The translations under genes were made by a program, and so were the position numbers. A stretch of 64,000 nucleotides of DNA from DATKCA01 sp035544675 (lineage in GTDB: Bacteria; Acidobacteriota; Thermoanaerobaculia; Gp7-AA8): the NCBI GenBank assembly GCA_035544675.1, contig DATKCA010000179.1:12933-76932 (forward strand), given 5' to 3'. The notes below the pieces were generated by a model. The model was not told the origin of the DNA, made no database searches, and saw nothing but the letters and a program-made list of their open reading frames with translations. Positions 9,628-18,391 of this stretch are shown here, one piece after another (position 1 is the stretch's first letter; each line of letters opens with the position of its first letter).

Positions 9628-10779
9628 GTGCAACGGGGCGACGAAATCGTGATCAAACCGGACGAGCTGGTGGCCGGCGGCAATGCGCTGGCGCGCCTCG
9701 ACGGGCTCCCGATTTTCGCGTCGAACGTATTTCCAGGCGACGTGGCGCTCGTGCGTGTGACCGAGGTGAAGAGGGGATTTGCCAGGGCTGAGCTGGTCCG
9801 TCTCCTCTCGTCGAGCCCTCTTCGAAGACTCGGGCCGTGTCCGGTCGCGGAAGAGTGCGGCGGCTGCGACTGGACGGCGTTGCGGCTCGACGCGCAGCTC
9901 GACGCGAAGCGCCGGATCCTGTCCGAGTCGCTGCGCCGCATCGGGAAGTTCGATCCGGCGTCGCTGCCGCCGATCACCATCCACCCTTCGCCGCTGAACT
10001 ACCGGATTCGCAGCCGGCTGCAGCGCGACGATGACGCCATCGGCTTCTATGCCCTCCGCTCGAATCGCGTGGTGCAGCTGCCGCGCGAGTGCGAAGTGGT
10101 GGGACTGGAGACGGCTAGGTGCTTTGGTGGAGCGCCGCCGACTCGGCGGCGTACGACGGCCGCCGAGGTCGGCGGCGCTCCACTGACCGGCGCCCCAACG
10201 ATCTGGGAGCTCCAGGGGGAGCTGATCCACGATTCTGAGCTCTCCATCACCGTCGACGAATTCACCTGGCGGCTCTCCACCGCCTCGTTCTTCCAGGTCA
10301 ACCGGCACCTGCTCTCCACGATGCTGCGGCTCGTCAGCGCGCACGCAGCCCGGGTGGAGCAGCGAACACTGGCACTCGATCTCTACGCCGGCGTGGGGTT
10401 CTTCACGCTGCCGCTTGCGAAGCTCTTCGACCAGGTGATCGCGGTGGAGGGCTCGCCCGAGTCGGCAAAGTACACGCGGATCAACGCGCCTTCGAACGTC
10501 CGGATCCTCGAGAAACCGGTCGAGCAGGCGCGGCTTCCGGAGGCGGACCTCATCTTTCTCGATCCTCCGCGCGCCGGCGCCCGGAAAGAGGTCATGGCCG
10601 CGGCGGGCCAGCGCGCGCGGGCGATGATTTGTCATCTCTCCTGCGATCCAGTAACCTTCGCCCGTGACGCGAACCGGCTGATCGCGTCAGGCTGGCGCCT
10701 GCGCACCCTCGACCTCCTCGACCTCTTCCCCAACACTCATCACGTCGAAACGCTCTCTTCGTTCGAGCGTGCACGATGA
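9628..10779 (+). CDS. rlmD: 23S rRNA (uracil-5-)-methyltransferase, RlmD/TrmA family
   Basis: I prefer GTG 9628 (383 residues) because the in-frame ATG at 9595 overlaps the divergent sucC start codon. A TRAM-like N-terminus is followed by a CxxxxxCxxC iron-sulfur motif (C71, C77, C80, with C145 in PRECEV), the SAM-binding motif LDLYAGVGFFTL, IFLDPPRAG and the catalytic Cys in HLSCDP. The enzyme makes 5-methyluridine in 23S rRNA (U1939 type) or tRNA. Residues about 167-186 (GGAPPTRR...EVGGAP) are an extra loop encoded by a 57-bp palindromic element, absent from the family consensus as I know it. It overlaps comEC by 11 bases. Confidence 0.88.
   Translation: MQRGDEIVIKPDELVAGGNALARLDGLPIFASNVFPGDVALVRVTEVKRGFARAELVRLLSSSPLRRLGPCPVAEECGGCDWTALRLDAQLDAKRRILSESLRRIGKFDPASLPPITIHPSPLNYRIRSRLQRDDDAIGFYALRSNRVVQLPRECEVVGLETARCFGGAPPTRRRTTAAEVGGAPLTGAPTIWELQGELIHDSELSITVDEFTWRLSTASFFQVNRHLLSTMLRLVSAHAARVEQRTLALDLYAGVGFFTLPLAKLFDQVIAVEGSPESAKYTRINAPSNVRILEKPVEQARLPEADLIFLDPPRAGARKEVMAAAGQRARAMICHLSCDPVTFARDANRLIASGWRLRTLDLLDLFPNTHHVETLSSFERAR
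10127..10183. repeat. Palindromic element copy 2, in frame within rlmD
   Basis: The 57-bp copy has perfect 16-bp terminal inverted repeats (GTGGAGCGCCGCCGAC and its complement). Its length is a multiple of three and adds 19 codons without a stop. The left half alone can also fold on itself around CGCCGCCGA-C-TCGGCGGCG. Confidence 0.9.
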
Positions 10780-12985
10780 AGTTCCGGCCGCACTTCCACT
10801 GATCTCGTTCGCGGTTGCTCTGGCCGCGGCGCCGCTGCTGGTCAGTCCTGCCGCGACGGCGGCCGGCCTCCTCTTTACCGCGGCTCTCGCTCTTCGATGG
10901 CCGCGCCTGGCATCGGCCCTGGCGTGCGCGGCTCTGGGAGTGTTCGTCGGCTGGCGGGCCGAGGAGCGGCGAGTGGCCGAGGGTGAGGTGTTCCGCTCGC
11001 TGCCGGCCGCGCGATTCACACTCGTCGAGGCCGACATCGAGCTCGACTGGAGCCGGCGCCCGCACGTGCAGGCCCTCCGCACTTCGCGGTTCCGCGCGAA
11101 CGGCCTCCGGTTCGACTCGCCGCTGGCGATCTACACCCGCTTCACGCCGCCGCGCATCGCTCGAGAGAAGGTCATCCGCGTGGAGGGATTCCTGCGGTTC
11201 GACGAGCGCGGGCGCTACACGATGTCGGTGAAGTCGCCTCATCTCCTCTCGTATCACGGCCGCGTCTCGCCTTTCTCTCCGGCCACCTGGAACCGGCTCA
11301 TCGCACAGAGGCTCGAGCCCTACGCCGCCTCTCACCCGCGCGAGATCGCCATGATCGAGGCGCTGGCCCTCGGACGGGGCGAGCGGCTGAGCGAGGAGAC
11401 GCGGGAGGATTACCGCCGCGGCGGCACCTACCACCTTCTCGTCTTCTCCGGCCTGCAGATCGGCCTCGCCGCAGGGGTCATCGCGCTTCTCCTGAGGTGG
11501 ACCGGATACGCGCGGAGCTCGGACTGGTGTCTGCTCGGATTCGCGGTCATCGCGCCGCTGTTCATCGGTCCGACCGCGTCGGTCTCTCGCGCCGGCACCG
11601 GGATCGCGCTCTATGCGCTGTCGCGGATCGCGCGCCGCCCGACGTCGTTCGAGAATCTCTGGTGCGTGGCGGCGATGCTCCGCCTCGTCATCGAGCCGCG
11701 CGATCTGACCGATCCGGCCTTTCATCTCACCTACGCGGGAGCGGGAGCGCTGATTTTCATCGGGAAACCGCTGGCGCGCTTGCGGATGCGCTGGCTCGCC
11801 TACGCCATCGCGGCGGAACTGGCCGTCGCTCCCCTGACGCTCTTCCACTTCCAGCAGTTCGCGCTCGGCGGATCGCTGGCCACCGTGGCGCTGACCCCGG
11901 TCGTCTTCGTGCAACTGCTCGTCGGTGCGGCCTTCGCCGCGATCCCCGCCGCGATTCTCCTCGACGCGGTGCGGCTCCTCAGCGCGACGTCGGCGCTCGT
12001 CAACAGAATGGCCGCGCCCGCGTCCGGCTTCTTCGCCTCTCCGCCGCTCGCGGTCATCTCGGCGTCGTTCGCATTCATCATCGTCATCATCGCGTTCACA
12101 CGCGGGCGCGTGCGAGTGATCGGGATCCTCCTCGCGCTTGCCGTGACCGATCTCTCCGCGGTTCTCCGTCACCGGAGCGCCGCAAGCGTCGATTCCCCAC
12201 GCGCGACCTTCCTCGACGTCGGGCAGGGCGACGCGATCCTCCTCCGCTCCGGCAGGCATGCCGCGCTCGTCGACGGCGGAGGGAGGAACGACGACACACG
12301 CTTCGGCCACACCGTGCTGTTGCCGATGCTCGTCAATCGCGGCATCAGGCGTCTCGACCTCGTCGTCCTCAGCCACGCGCATCCCGACCATTGCGGCGGC
12401 CTGCCAGCCGTCCTGCGCGAGCTCCACGTCGGCGAGCTGGTGATCTCGACGCGGGGGTTCCGCGGAGACTGCGCGCGGCGGCTCCTCGAGGCGGCCGGGG
12501 AGTCCGGGACGAGGGTCACTTCCCTCCGGCGGATCGAACGCCGCCAGGCGGGAGAGATCGCGCTGACGATCTTCCCGCCGGCGCGCCGCTACCGCCGCGC
12601 GGCCGAAAACAACGGCTCCGTCATCGTGCGCGCCGAAGCCCGCGGCCGCTCACTTCTTCTGACAGGCGACATCGAGCGGGAGGCCGAGCTCGACCTGGCC
12701 TCATCCACGAGGCCCGCGGACATCCTGAAGCTCGCCCATCACGGCAGCCGCACCTCGACGAGCCCTGTACTGCTCGACGCCGTCCGGCCCCGCCTGGCGG
12801 TCATCTCCTGCGGGCGCTCGAACCTCTTCGGCCATCCGCATCGGATCACGGTCGAGAGCCTGGACCGCCGCGGCATCCGCATCTGGCGAACCGACCTCAA
12901 CAGCACGATCGACGTCGCCCTGGACCGCGTAATCGCTGTCACGCCTCAAATTGACACGCTCTCCCGCCCTGCTTACAGTGAATGA
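10769..12985 (+). CDS. comEC: ComEC/Rec2 DNA-uptake channel protein
   Basis: GTG 10769 gives 738 residues. The layout is typical: two to three N-terminal helices, an OB-like DUF4131 region, the Competence domain with many helices including LLVFSGLQIGL (about 225-235) and a polytopic middle, then a C-terminal metallo-beta-lactamase domain with FLDVGQGDAILL, DGGG and SHAHPDHCGG. ComEC forms the inner-membrane channel for single-stranded DNA in natural transformation, and the C-terminal domain is thought to degrade the non-transported strand. Full length and no disrupted motifs suggest a working protein. Other com genes are not in this window. Confidence 0.95.
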   Translation: MHDEVPAALPLISFAVALAAAPLLVSPAATAAGLLFTAALALRWPRLASALACAALGVFVGWRAEERRVAEGEVFRSLPAARFTLVEADIELDWSRRPHVQALRTSRFRANGLRFDSPLAIYTRFTPPRIAREKVIRVEGFLRFDERGRYTMSVKSPHLLSYHGRVSPFSPATWNRLIAQRLEPYAASHPREIAMIEALALGRGERLSEETREDYRRGGTYHLLVFSGLQIGLAAGVIALLLRWTGYARSSDWCLLGFAVIAPLFIGPTASVSRAGTGIALYALSRIARRPTSFENLWCVAAMLRLVIEPRDLTDPAFHLTYAGAGALIFIGKPLARLRMRWLAYAIAAELAVAPLTLFHFQQFALGGSLATVALTPVVFVQLLVGAAFAAIPAAILLDAVRLLSATSALVNRMAAPASGFFASPPLAVISASFAFIIVIIAFTRGRVRVIGILLALAVTDLSAVLRHRSAASVDSPRATFLDVGQGDAILLRSGRHAALVDGGGRNDDTRFGHTVLLPMLVNRGIRRLDLVVLSHAHPDHCGGLPAVLRELHVGELVISTRGFRGDCARRLLEAAGESGTRVTSLRRIERRQAGEIALTIFPPARRYRRAAENNGSVIVRAEARGRSLLLTGDIEREAELDLASSTRPADILKLAHHGSRTSTSPVLLDAVRPRLAVISCGRSNLFGHPHRITVESLDRRGIRIWRTDLNSTIDVALDRVIAVTPQIDTLSRPAYSE

Positions 12986-12991
12986 GCCTCT

Positions 12992-13315
12992 ATGTCCGCC
13001 ACTCTGCTCAGGCTCGGCCTCTGGATCCTGGTACTGGTCCTGGCGTCTTACGTCATCCATGAGAGCCTCAGCGATCAGCCCATCGGCGAGATGATCACGA
13101 TCAACATGTTGCAGAACGTGTTGCTGCTCGCCTTGGCGTTGATCCTGGGCGGCCTCATGATGCGGATGCTGGAGAAGGGCAGGGACGCGGTCTCGAAGAA
13201 CCGCTGCCGGGTCTGTCAGATCGTCGTGCCCCCTGGGGCGATCTACTGCCGGCCGCATCTGCGCGGAATGCTCGAGCGCGAGGATCGGCGCACGCACAGC
13301 TCCAAGATCCGTTGA
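12992..13315 (+). CDS. Small two-helix membrane protein with zinc-ribbon-like tail
   Basis: The 107 residues hold two hydrophobic helices (about 5-22 and 39-57) and a C-terminal C-x2-C...C-x2-H set (RCRVC...YCRPH) able to bind one zinc. The remaining tail is basic. It starts 6 bases after comEC and its TGA overlaps the miaA TTG. I do not recognise a family; the operon position between comEC and miaA gives no clear role. Confidence 0.65.
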   Translation: MSATLLRLGLWILVLVLASYVIHESLSDQPIGEMITINMLQNVLLLALALILGGLMMRMLEKGRDAVSKNRCRVCQIVVPPGAIYCRPHLRGMLEREDRRTHSSKIR

Positions 13316-14223
13316 GACTCGTGGTGGTGGCCGGGGCGACCGGAGCCGGCAAATCGGACCTCGCCGTGGAGGTCGCTTCCTCCGCTGGTGGCGAGATCGT
13401 CAACTTCGACTCCATCCAGGTCTATCGCGGGTTCGACATCGGCAGCGCGAAGCCTTCTCCCGAGTTGCGCCGCCGGGTGCCCCACCATCTGTTCGACATC
13501 ATCGATGCGACCACTGACTTCAACGCCGCCGACTTCGCCCGTCTGGCCCGGCCGCTCTGCGACGAGATCACCAGCCGCGGCAGGATTCCCATCCTCACCG
13601 GTGGAACCTTCTTCTACCTTCGGGCTCTGCTGTCCGGCCTTCCCGAGATGCCGGGGCGCGACGCGGCGCTTCGCCTCAGGCTGCGGCGGATCGCCGGACG
13701 GCCGCGCGGCCCGCGCTGGCTCCATCGGTGGCTGACGGCGGTGGACCGGGAGAGCGCCGCGCGCATTGCGCCCGCTGACCGGCACCGCGTCGAGCGCGCT
13801 CTCGAAGTCTGGGTCTCGAGCGGGAGGCCGATCTCGGAATGGCAACGGCCCGAGAGTGAGATTCCGTCCCTGAAAATCGCCCTCACTCTGGAACGGAAGA
13901 CGCTGGTGGAACGGCTGGACGCCCGTGTCGGCGAGATGTATCGCCGCGGCCTGGTCGAGGAAACCCGCGCGCTGCTGGAGCGATACCCTCCCACCGCCCG
14001 CCCGTTCACCTCCATCGGGTATAAGGAGGCGGCGGCCGTCGTCGCCGGCAGCCTCGACCTCGCCGCCGCCGTCGCGGAAACCAGACGGCGGACTCGCGCC
14101 TACGCCAAACGCCAGCTGACGTGGCTCAGGTCGGAGCGAAATGTGCAGTGGGTCGAGGCGACAGACCGAGACGTAGCGATTGCGGCCGCGCTGCGGCTGA
14201 CCGAGAGGTTCCGAGTTGAGTAG
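13312..14223 (+). CDS. miaA: tRNA dimethylallyltransferase
   Basis: TTG 13312 overlaps the preceding stop (TTGA) and gives 303 residues. The P-loop VAGATGAGKSDLA, NFDSIQVYRG, LTGGTFFYLRAL, DRHRVERALEV and GYKEAAAV are all MiaA signatures. The enzyme attaches a dimethylallyl group to N6 of A37 in tRNAs reading UNN codons. The C-terminal QLTWLRSE helix is present. It overlaps the next lipoprotein gene by 8 bases. Confidence 0.97.
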   Translation: MRLVVVAGATGAGKSDLAVEVASSAGGEIVNFDSIQVYRGFDIGSAKPSPELRRRVPHHLFDIIDATTDFNAADFARLARPLCDEITSRGRIPILTGGTFFYLRALLSGLPEMPGRDAALRLRLRRIAGRPRGPRWLHRWLTAVDRESAARIAPADRHRVERALEVWVSSGRPISEWQRPESEIPSLKIALTLERKTLVERLDARVGEMYRRGLVEETRALLERYPPTARPFTSIGYKEAAAVVAGSLDLAAAVAETRRRTRAYAKRQLTWLRSERNVQWVEATDRDVAIAAALRLTERFRVE

Positions 14224-15526
14224 AAGCTCCATCCTGATGATCACCGGCCTGGCGCTCATCCTCGGCGGTTGCGCCACGACTGACACCGCCACTCCCCCAC
14301 CGGCGCCCCAGCGCGAAACCCGCTTTCTCATCGATCCGCGGACCGGCTACACGCTGCCCACGGACGAGTCGATCGAGCGGCGCTTCGAGACCGCATGGCG
14401 CCTCTTTCAGACGGGTGACCTCGCGCAGGCCCGCCGCCGTCTGGCCAGCCTGAGGTCGCGAGCGCCCGAGTACGCTCCCGCGGAGCTGGCGGAAGCGGCG
14501 GTGAACCTTGCGGAGGGACGCGTCGAGAGCGCGCGCGGCGTCGTCGAGCGTCTCGCTCTTCGCAATCCCGACTGGACAGCGGCACGGGTGTACGAGGGTG
14601 AGGTAGCAATGGCCGCGGGGGATACCCGCCGCGCCTGGGACATCTATCGATTGCTGGAGGGGCGTCCCGGCCTTCCTGTCACCGTCTCGGAACGGGTCAA
14701 CCTGCTCCGCCAGTTGCTCTACAACGAGCTGTACACGGCGGCGCTCACAGCACCCGACGAAGAGGCGATCCGCCTGTTGCGGGAGGCGCTCGAGGTGAAT
14801 CCCTCCGCGGCCGACGGCAGGCTCCTTCTGGCCGAGAAGCTGATTGCGCAGCGGAACCTCGAGGAGGCGCGGCGCGCCATCGAGCCGCTGGTGAACTCCG
14901 CGGACGTGGATCGTCCGGAAGTGCAGGAGGCGCTCGCGGAGATCGACGTCGGGCGCGGGCGCTATCAGGAGGCGATCATCCGGTACGAGCGGCTGGCCCG
15001 GCGCACGAACGAGCCGCGCTACACGGCACGGCTCGAAGAGATCAAGAGCACGTGGAGCGCCGCGAACATGCCGCCGCAGTTCACCACGGCGCTGGAGTCT
15101 CCCGCCATCACTCGCGGCGATTTCGCAGTGCTGCTGTACTGGACGGTCTCGTCGGTGCGATTCGCCCAGAACGTGGGGGCGCCGACGATCGCCCTCGATA
15201 TTACCGACGACGTCCCCGGCCGCGAAGAGATCATCCGCGCCATCGCCCTCGACATCTATGAAGTCGACCCTGTGACGCGTCGGGTCGGCCCGTCGCGGAC
15301 GGTCACGGTCTCGTCACTGGCGCGGCGCACGGCGCGCGTCCTGACGCTGCGCGGCGCCAACTGTACGCGGGGCACCGCGGCCGATCCTCCTGAATCGCGC
15401 GTCACCAGGATCCTGGCGGCCTGCGGCATCGTCGACCCTTCGGTCGGGTTGTCGCCGGATCAGCCTGTGAGCGGACGGACAGTGGCCGCCGTGCTGGAAC
15501 GCGTGGAGCGGGCACTGCAGAGATAA
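14216..15526 (+). CDS. TPR-repeat lipoprotein with SLH-like C-terminal region
   Basis: TTG 14216 overlaps the miaA stop. Residues 1-19 are a lipoprotein signal with lipobox LGGC19. Residues about 55-270 are helical pairs of TPR type (AWRLFQTGDLAQARRRL, YQEAIIRYERLAR). From about 295, ITRGDFAVLLYWTV and VSLARRTARVLTL resemble S-layer-homology helices that bind wall-associated polymers. It probably sits on the periplasmic face of a membrane as a scaffold. Partners are unknown; the overlap with miaA only indicates cotranscription. Confidence 0.75.
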   Translation: MSRSSILMITGLALILGGCATTDTATPPPAPQRETRFLIDPRTGYTLPTDESIERRFETAWRLFQTGDLAQARRRLASLRSRAPEYAPAELAEAAVNLAEGRVESARGVVERLALRNPDWTAARVYEGEVAMAAGDTRRAWDIYRLLEGRPGLPVTVSERVNLLRQLLYNELYTAALTAPDEEAIRLLREALEVNPSAADGRLLLAEKLIAQRNLEEARRAIEPLVNSADVDRPEVQEALAEIDVGRGRYQEAIIRYERLARRTNEPRYTARLEEIKSTWSAANMPPQFTTALESPAITRGDFAVLLYWTVSSVRFAQNVGAPTIALDITDDVPGREEIIRAIALDIYEVDPVTRRVGPSRTVTVSSLARRTARVLTLRGANCTRGTAADPPESRVTRILAACGIVDPSVGLSPDQPVSGRTVAAVLERVERALQR

Positions 15527-15538
15527 CCGGATCGCGAT

Positions 15539-16156
15539 TCATCGGAACAGCGTCAACCGCGGCAGCCCGTACTTCTCCCGGACGATGCGGCGCAGATTGG
15601 CCTCCTCCGTGCGCGCGCGTGTTTTCTCGTCGAACACGGCGCCGGCGATCGCCCTGGCCGCCTCGGCCCGAATCCCGGCTTCGGCACCCGAGCTGAGGAT
15701 GCGGGCGATCAGGCGCTGTTCGATGTCCATGAGGCGCTCTTCGATGGCGGGGACGCTCGCCTCCGCGCGAAGCGCCCGCACCTCCGCGGCCGCGCCGTCG
15801 AGCAGGTCCCGCGGCGCCGACGCGTTGCCCAGTGCGGCCACGAGCGCGCCGAGGAGCGCGGAGGGCTGCTCTTCCGGAGTCAGCTGGCCGTCGCCGGCCT
15901 GAAGCTCCTTGCGCTCCTGCCAGATCTCCTTCACGGCGTGGCGGCAGTAGGAGAGGCTGGAGATCACCTTCCTGCGGCCACTGGTCTCGTTCTTCTCGAA
16001 GACCGAGTCGATGGCCTCGATGACGACCGGCAGCGGGATTCCGTCCTCGCGCCATTTCTTCATCAGGGTCCAGTCTTTGGCCGAGAGGATGAACGGTGTT
16101 CCGCGCTTCATGGCGAAGTGCGCCTCGATCTCGAGGAAGTAGTCATCCGAAAGCAC
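15539..16156 (-). CDS. Conserved-looking hypothetical protein, largely helical
   Basis: I chose GTG 16156 (MLSDDYFLEIEAHF, 205 residues) over a TTG 18 bases upstream that would overlap the phosphatase promoter region. The first 90 residues look structured (FILSAKDWTLMKKWREDGIPLP, VISSLSYCRHAVKEIW) and somewhat resemble replication or primosome adaptor helices. The rest is Ala/Glu/Arg-rich helix. I do not recognise a family. It is convergent with the TPR lipoprotein (12-base gap) and divergent from the FHA phosphatase. Confidence 0.6.
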   Translation of the reverse strand: MLSDDYFLEIEAHFAMKRGTPFILSAKDWTLMKKWREDGIPLPVVIEAIDSVFEKNETSGRRKVISSLSYCRHAVKEIWQERKELQAGDGQLTPEEQPSALLGALVAALGNASAPRDLLDGAAAEVRALRAEASVPAIEERLMDIEQRLIARILSSGAEAGIRAEAARAIAGAVFDEKTRARTEEANLRRIVREKYGLPRLTLFR

Positions 16157-16161
16157 GCTGT

Positions 16162-16167
16162 TACAAT
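16162..16167 (+). promoter_or_regulatory. Possible -10 box (TACAAT) for the FHA/PP2C gene
   Basis: TACAAT lies 24 bases before the ATG at 16192 in the divergent gap. No good -35 hexamer is seen at 16-18 bases upstream, so this is tentative. Confidence 0.3.
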
Positions 16168-16191
16168 GCCTCAACCGTCCCTGAGCCTCAA

Positions 16192-17895
16192 ATGGATAGC
16201 GTCTCGTCGCGAGCAGAAGTCACCGTTTACTCGCCGCTCTTCACGCCTTTCCGCCAGACACTCGACAGTTCCACGGTGTCGATCGGGCGCGCTTCGGAGT
16301 GCTCCATCCCGATCAAGGACCGCTATCTCTCGCGCAAGCACGCCGAGATCATCGCCGACGGATCCCGCTGGGTCCTCAAGGACCTGGGCAGCGCGAACGG
16401 CACGTACCTGAACGGCACACGGGTTCAGCGAGACACGGTGCTCAAGACCGGCGACCGCATCCGCCTTGGCGACACGGAGATCCTCTTCGAGACTCCGGAG
16501 CACAACACCGACAAGTTCCTGGCCATCGCCGACACGGCCACGAGCCCGAGCATCTCCATCCCGATCGGGGAGATCGACCATCCGACGGCGGAGGGAGTGG
16601 ACGTGGCGCGGCTGCAGACGCTCAACGCGCTGGCCCGGGAGCTCATCGAAGACCACCCCATGCAGGAGCTGTTCGGCTTCATCGTCGACCGGGTCATGCA
16701 GCATCTCCAGCCCTCGCGCGCCGCGCTGGCGCTGCTGGCGGACGACGGCCGCTCGTTCAGCCACGTGGAGATGCGGCGGAAGGACGAGACGGACTCCACC
16801 GAGCTGACCATCAGCCGCACGCTGCTGCAGTCGGTGGTCGAGGAGAAAAAGGCGCTCGCGTTCATGGACGTCTCGGTCGACGAGAAGCTGAGCCGCGCCC
16901 AGTCGATCATCATGCAGGGAATCCACTCGGTGCTCTGCGCGCCGATGCTGATCGGCGACGCGGTCGTGGGCGTGCTGTACGTCGACTACCTCTTGACGCA
17001 GCGCGAGATCTCCAGTGAGGACGTGCGGCTGGTGGCCCAGATCGCGCGGTTCGCCGCGATCAAGCTGGAGACCACGCGCCTCCGGGAAGAGGCGATCGAG
17101 AAGCGGGTCACCGACGAGGAATTGAAGACCGCCTCGAGCATTCAGCGGAGACTGCTCCCGTCCGCGCCGGCCGGCCTCCCCGGATTCACGTTCCTGGCGT
17201 CGAACCAGCCGTGCCGCACCGTCAGCGGCGACTACTACGACTTCGCCGTCCGTCCCGACGGACGCGTGTACTTCGTGATCGCCGACGTCAGCGGAAAAGG
17301 CGTCACGGCCGGCCTGATGATGGCCGGCCTGCAGGTCGCTTTCAGGATCTTCTCCAAGAACGATCCCGACCCCGCCACGCTCGTCGGCCAGCTCAACGTC
17401 GCGCTCCGCGACTATCTGCCACGATCCAAGTTCGTGTCCCTGTTCCTCGGCCTTCTCGACACGAAGACGGGCCAGGTCCAGTTCGTGAACGCCGGGCACA
17501 TGCCTCCTCTCTGGATCAAGCCCGGTGGAGTCGAAGAGGTCACGGGCGGCGACATTCTCCTCGGCGTCGTCACCGCCGCGGAGTATTCGAATCACAAGTT
17601 GCAGCTCGAGCCCGGCGACTCCCTCGTGCTGTTCACGGACGGCGTGACGGAAGCGCGCAACGCCAGCGGCGAGGAGCTGGGGACCGACACACTCTCACAA
17701 TCGCTGGCCGCGCTGCATTCGGCGAAGGCGGACGCCATCGGCCACGCCGTCGCTGAGAGCGTTCTCGATCACGTCGAAGACTCCGACACGCTCGACGACG
17801 ACCTCACCATTCTCGTCGTCAGCCGCGAGCCGCTCAACGCAGTCCCAGACTCCGAAGCCACGATTCGATCGCTTGCGTCGCCCGCTCATTCCTGA
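16192..17895 (+). CDS. FHA-GAF-PP2C (RsbU/SpoIIE-type) serine phosphatase
   Basis: ATG 16192 gives 567 residues. Domains in order: FHA at about 10-105 (IGRASECSI, LSRKHAEI, LGSANGTYLNG), GAF at about 140-310 (LCAPMLIGDAVVGVLYVD), a coiled linker with SSIQRRLLPS, and a SpoIIE-type PP2C domain at about 330-550 (SGDYYDF, VIADVSGKGVTAGLMM, FVNAGHMPP, LFTDGVTEARN, DDDLTILV). The Asp residues of these motifs form the metal site. Such proteins dephosphorylate anti-sigma-factor antagonists in partner-switching pathways; the FHA domain reads phospho-Thr from a kinase. No anti-sigma gene is adjacent. Its 3' end overlaps the convergent UPF0158 gene by 62 bases. Confidence 0.93.
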   Translation: MDSVSSRAEVTVYSPLFTPFRQTLDSSTVSIGRASECSIPIKDRYLSRKHAEIIADGSRWVLKDLGSANGTYLNGTRVQRDTVLKTGDRIRLGDTEILFETPEHNTDKFLAIADTATSPSISIPIGEIDHPTAEGVDVARLQTLNALARELIEDHPMQELFGFIVDRVMQHLQPSRAALALLADDGRSFSHVEMRRKDETDSTELTISRTLLQSVVEEKKALAFMDVSVDEKLSRAQSIIMQGIHSVLCAPMLIGDAVVGVLYVDYLLTQREISSEDVRLVAQIARFAAIKLETTRLREEAIEKRVTDEELKTASSIQRRLLPSAPAGLPGFTFLASNQPCRTVSGDYYDFAVRPDGRVYFVIADVSGKGVTAGLMMAGLQVAFRIFSKNDPDPATLVGQLNVALRDYLPRSKFVSLFLGLLDTKTGQVQFVNAGHMPPLWIKPGGVEEVTGGDILLGVVTAAEYSNHKLQLEPGDSLVLFTDGVTEARNASGEELGTDTLSQSLAALHSAKADAIGHAVAESVLDHVEDSDTLDDDLTILVVSREPLNAVPDSEATIRSLASPAHS

Positions 17896-18391
17896 AGTTG
17901 TACCAGGCGCGCTCGGTCCGCCGGTCGGCGGCGATCAGCCGGCGAAACTCCGCCGGGACAGCCGCGCCGGCCAGCATGGCCTTCGCGGGCGACTCCTCCA
18001 ACGACTCTACGAAGGCGCGGCGGTCGGCCGTTTCCGTGGTCTCGCTTCGCGACGGAACGCGGATCAAGCGGCTCCCCTCGGGCTTCGTGCCGTCGCGAAC
18101 ATCGAGGACGTCGCCCGTGGTCTTGTCCAGGTAGTACTCGATCATGCCGGAGTCGTCGAGGTAGGCCACCTGCAGGCCGTCGAGATCGAGGTGGAGCGCC
18201 GCCGGCCTCGGCGGCATGGCCGGGACAGGCGCCGCCGGGCCGGCGGCACTCCACCTCACATTCTTCGCCAGGAACTCTTCCCGCTTCCGCTGTTCCTCTT
18301 CCTCGCGACGCCGCAGCCACCCGCGGAACGCGACACGGATCCGTTGCCAGAGCGTCAGTGCCACGAGACCGATGTTATCGTTTCCGGCCAT
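17834..18391 (-). CDS. UPF0158-family protein
   Basis: The 185 residues contain VAYLDDSGMIEYYLDKTTGDV, RRAFVESL, AEFRRLIAADRRTERAWYNF and ATQAIESWLRSLG, matching the strand-plus-helix pattern of UPF0158 proteins, whose function is unknown. The N-terminus (about 40 residues) is basic and coiled. Residues about 46-66 (SAAGPAAPVPAMPPRPAALH) come from a palindromic element. The ATG at 18391 overlaps the divergent murQ ATG; a GTG at 18364 is a plausible alternative. The C-terminus is encoded antisense to the end of the phosphatase gene. Confidence 0.7.
   Translation of the reverse strand: MAGNDNIGLVALTLWQRIRVAFRGWLRRREEEEQRKREEFLAKNVRWSAAGPAAPVPAMPPRPAALHLDLDGLQVAYLDDSGMIEYYLDKTTGDVLDVRDGTKPEGSRLIRVPSRSETTETADRRAFVESLEESPAKAMLAGAAVPAEFRRLIAADRRTERAWYNFRNERATQAIESWLRSLGLR
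18191..18254. repeat. Palindromic element copy 3, in frame within the UPF0158 gene
   Basis: The 64-bp copy has 15-bp terminal inverted repeats with one mismatch (GTGGAGCGCCGCCGG against CCGGCGGCACTCCAC). It codes for an Ala/Pro-rich linker between the coiled N-terminus and the globular domain. Confidence 0.8.

Noticed and set aside
10592..12427. 611-codon open frame opposite comEC
   Set aside because: It is Arg/Glu-rich without motifs and runs antisense to a complete ComEC; such long shadows are common in GC-rich coding DNA.
16171..17595. 474-codon open frame opposite the FHA/GAF/PP2C gene
   Set aside because: The other strand has clear domains in order; this frame has none.
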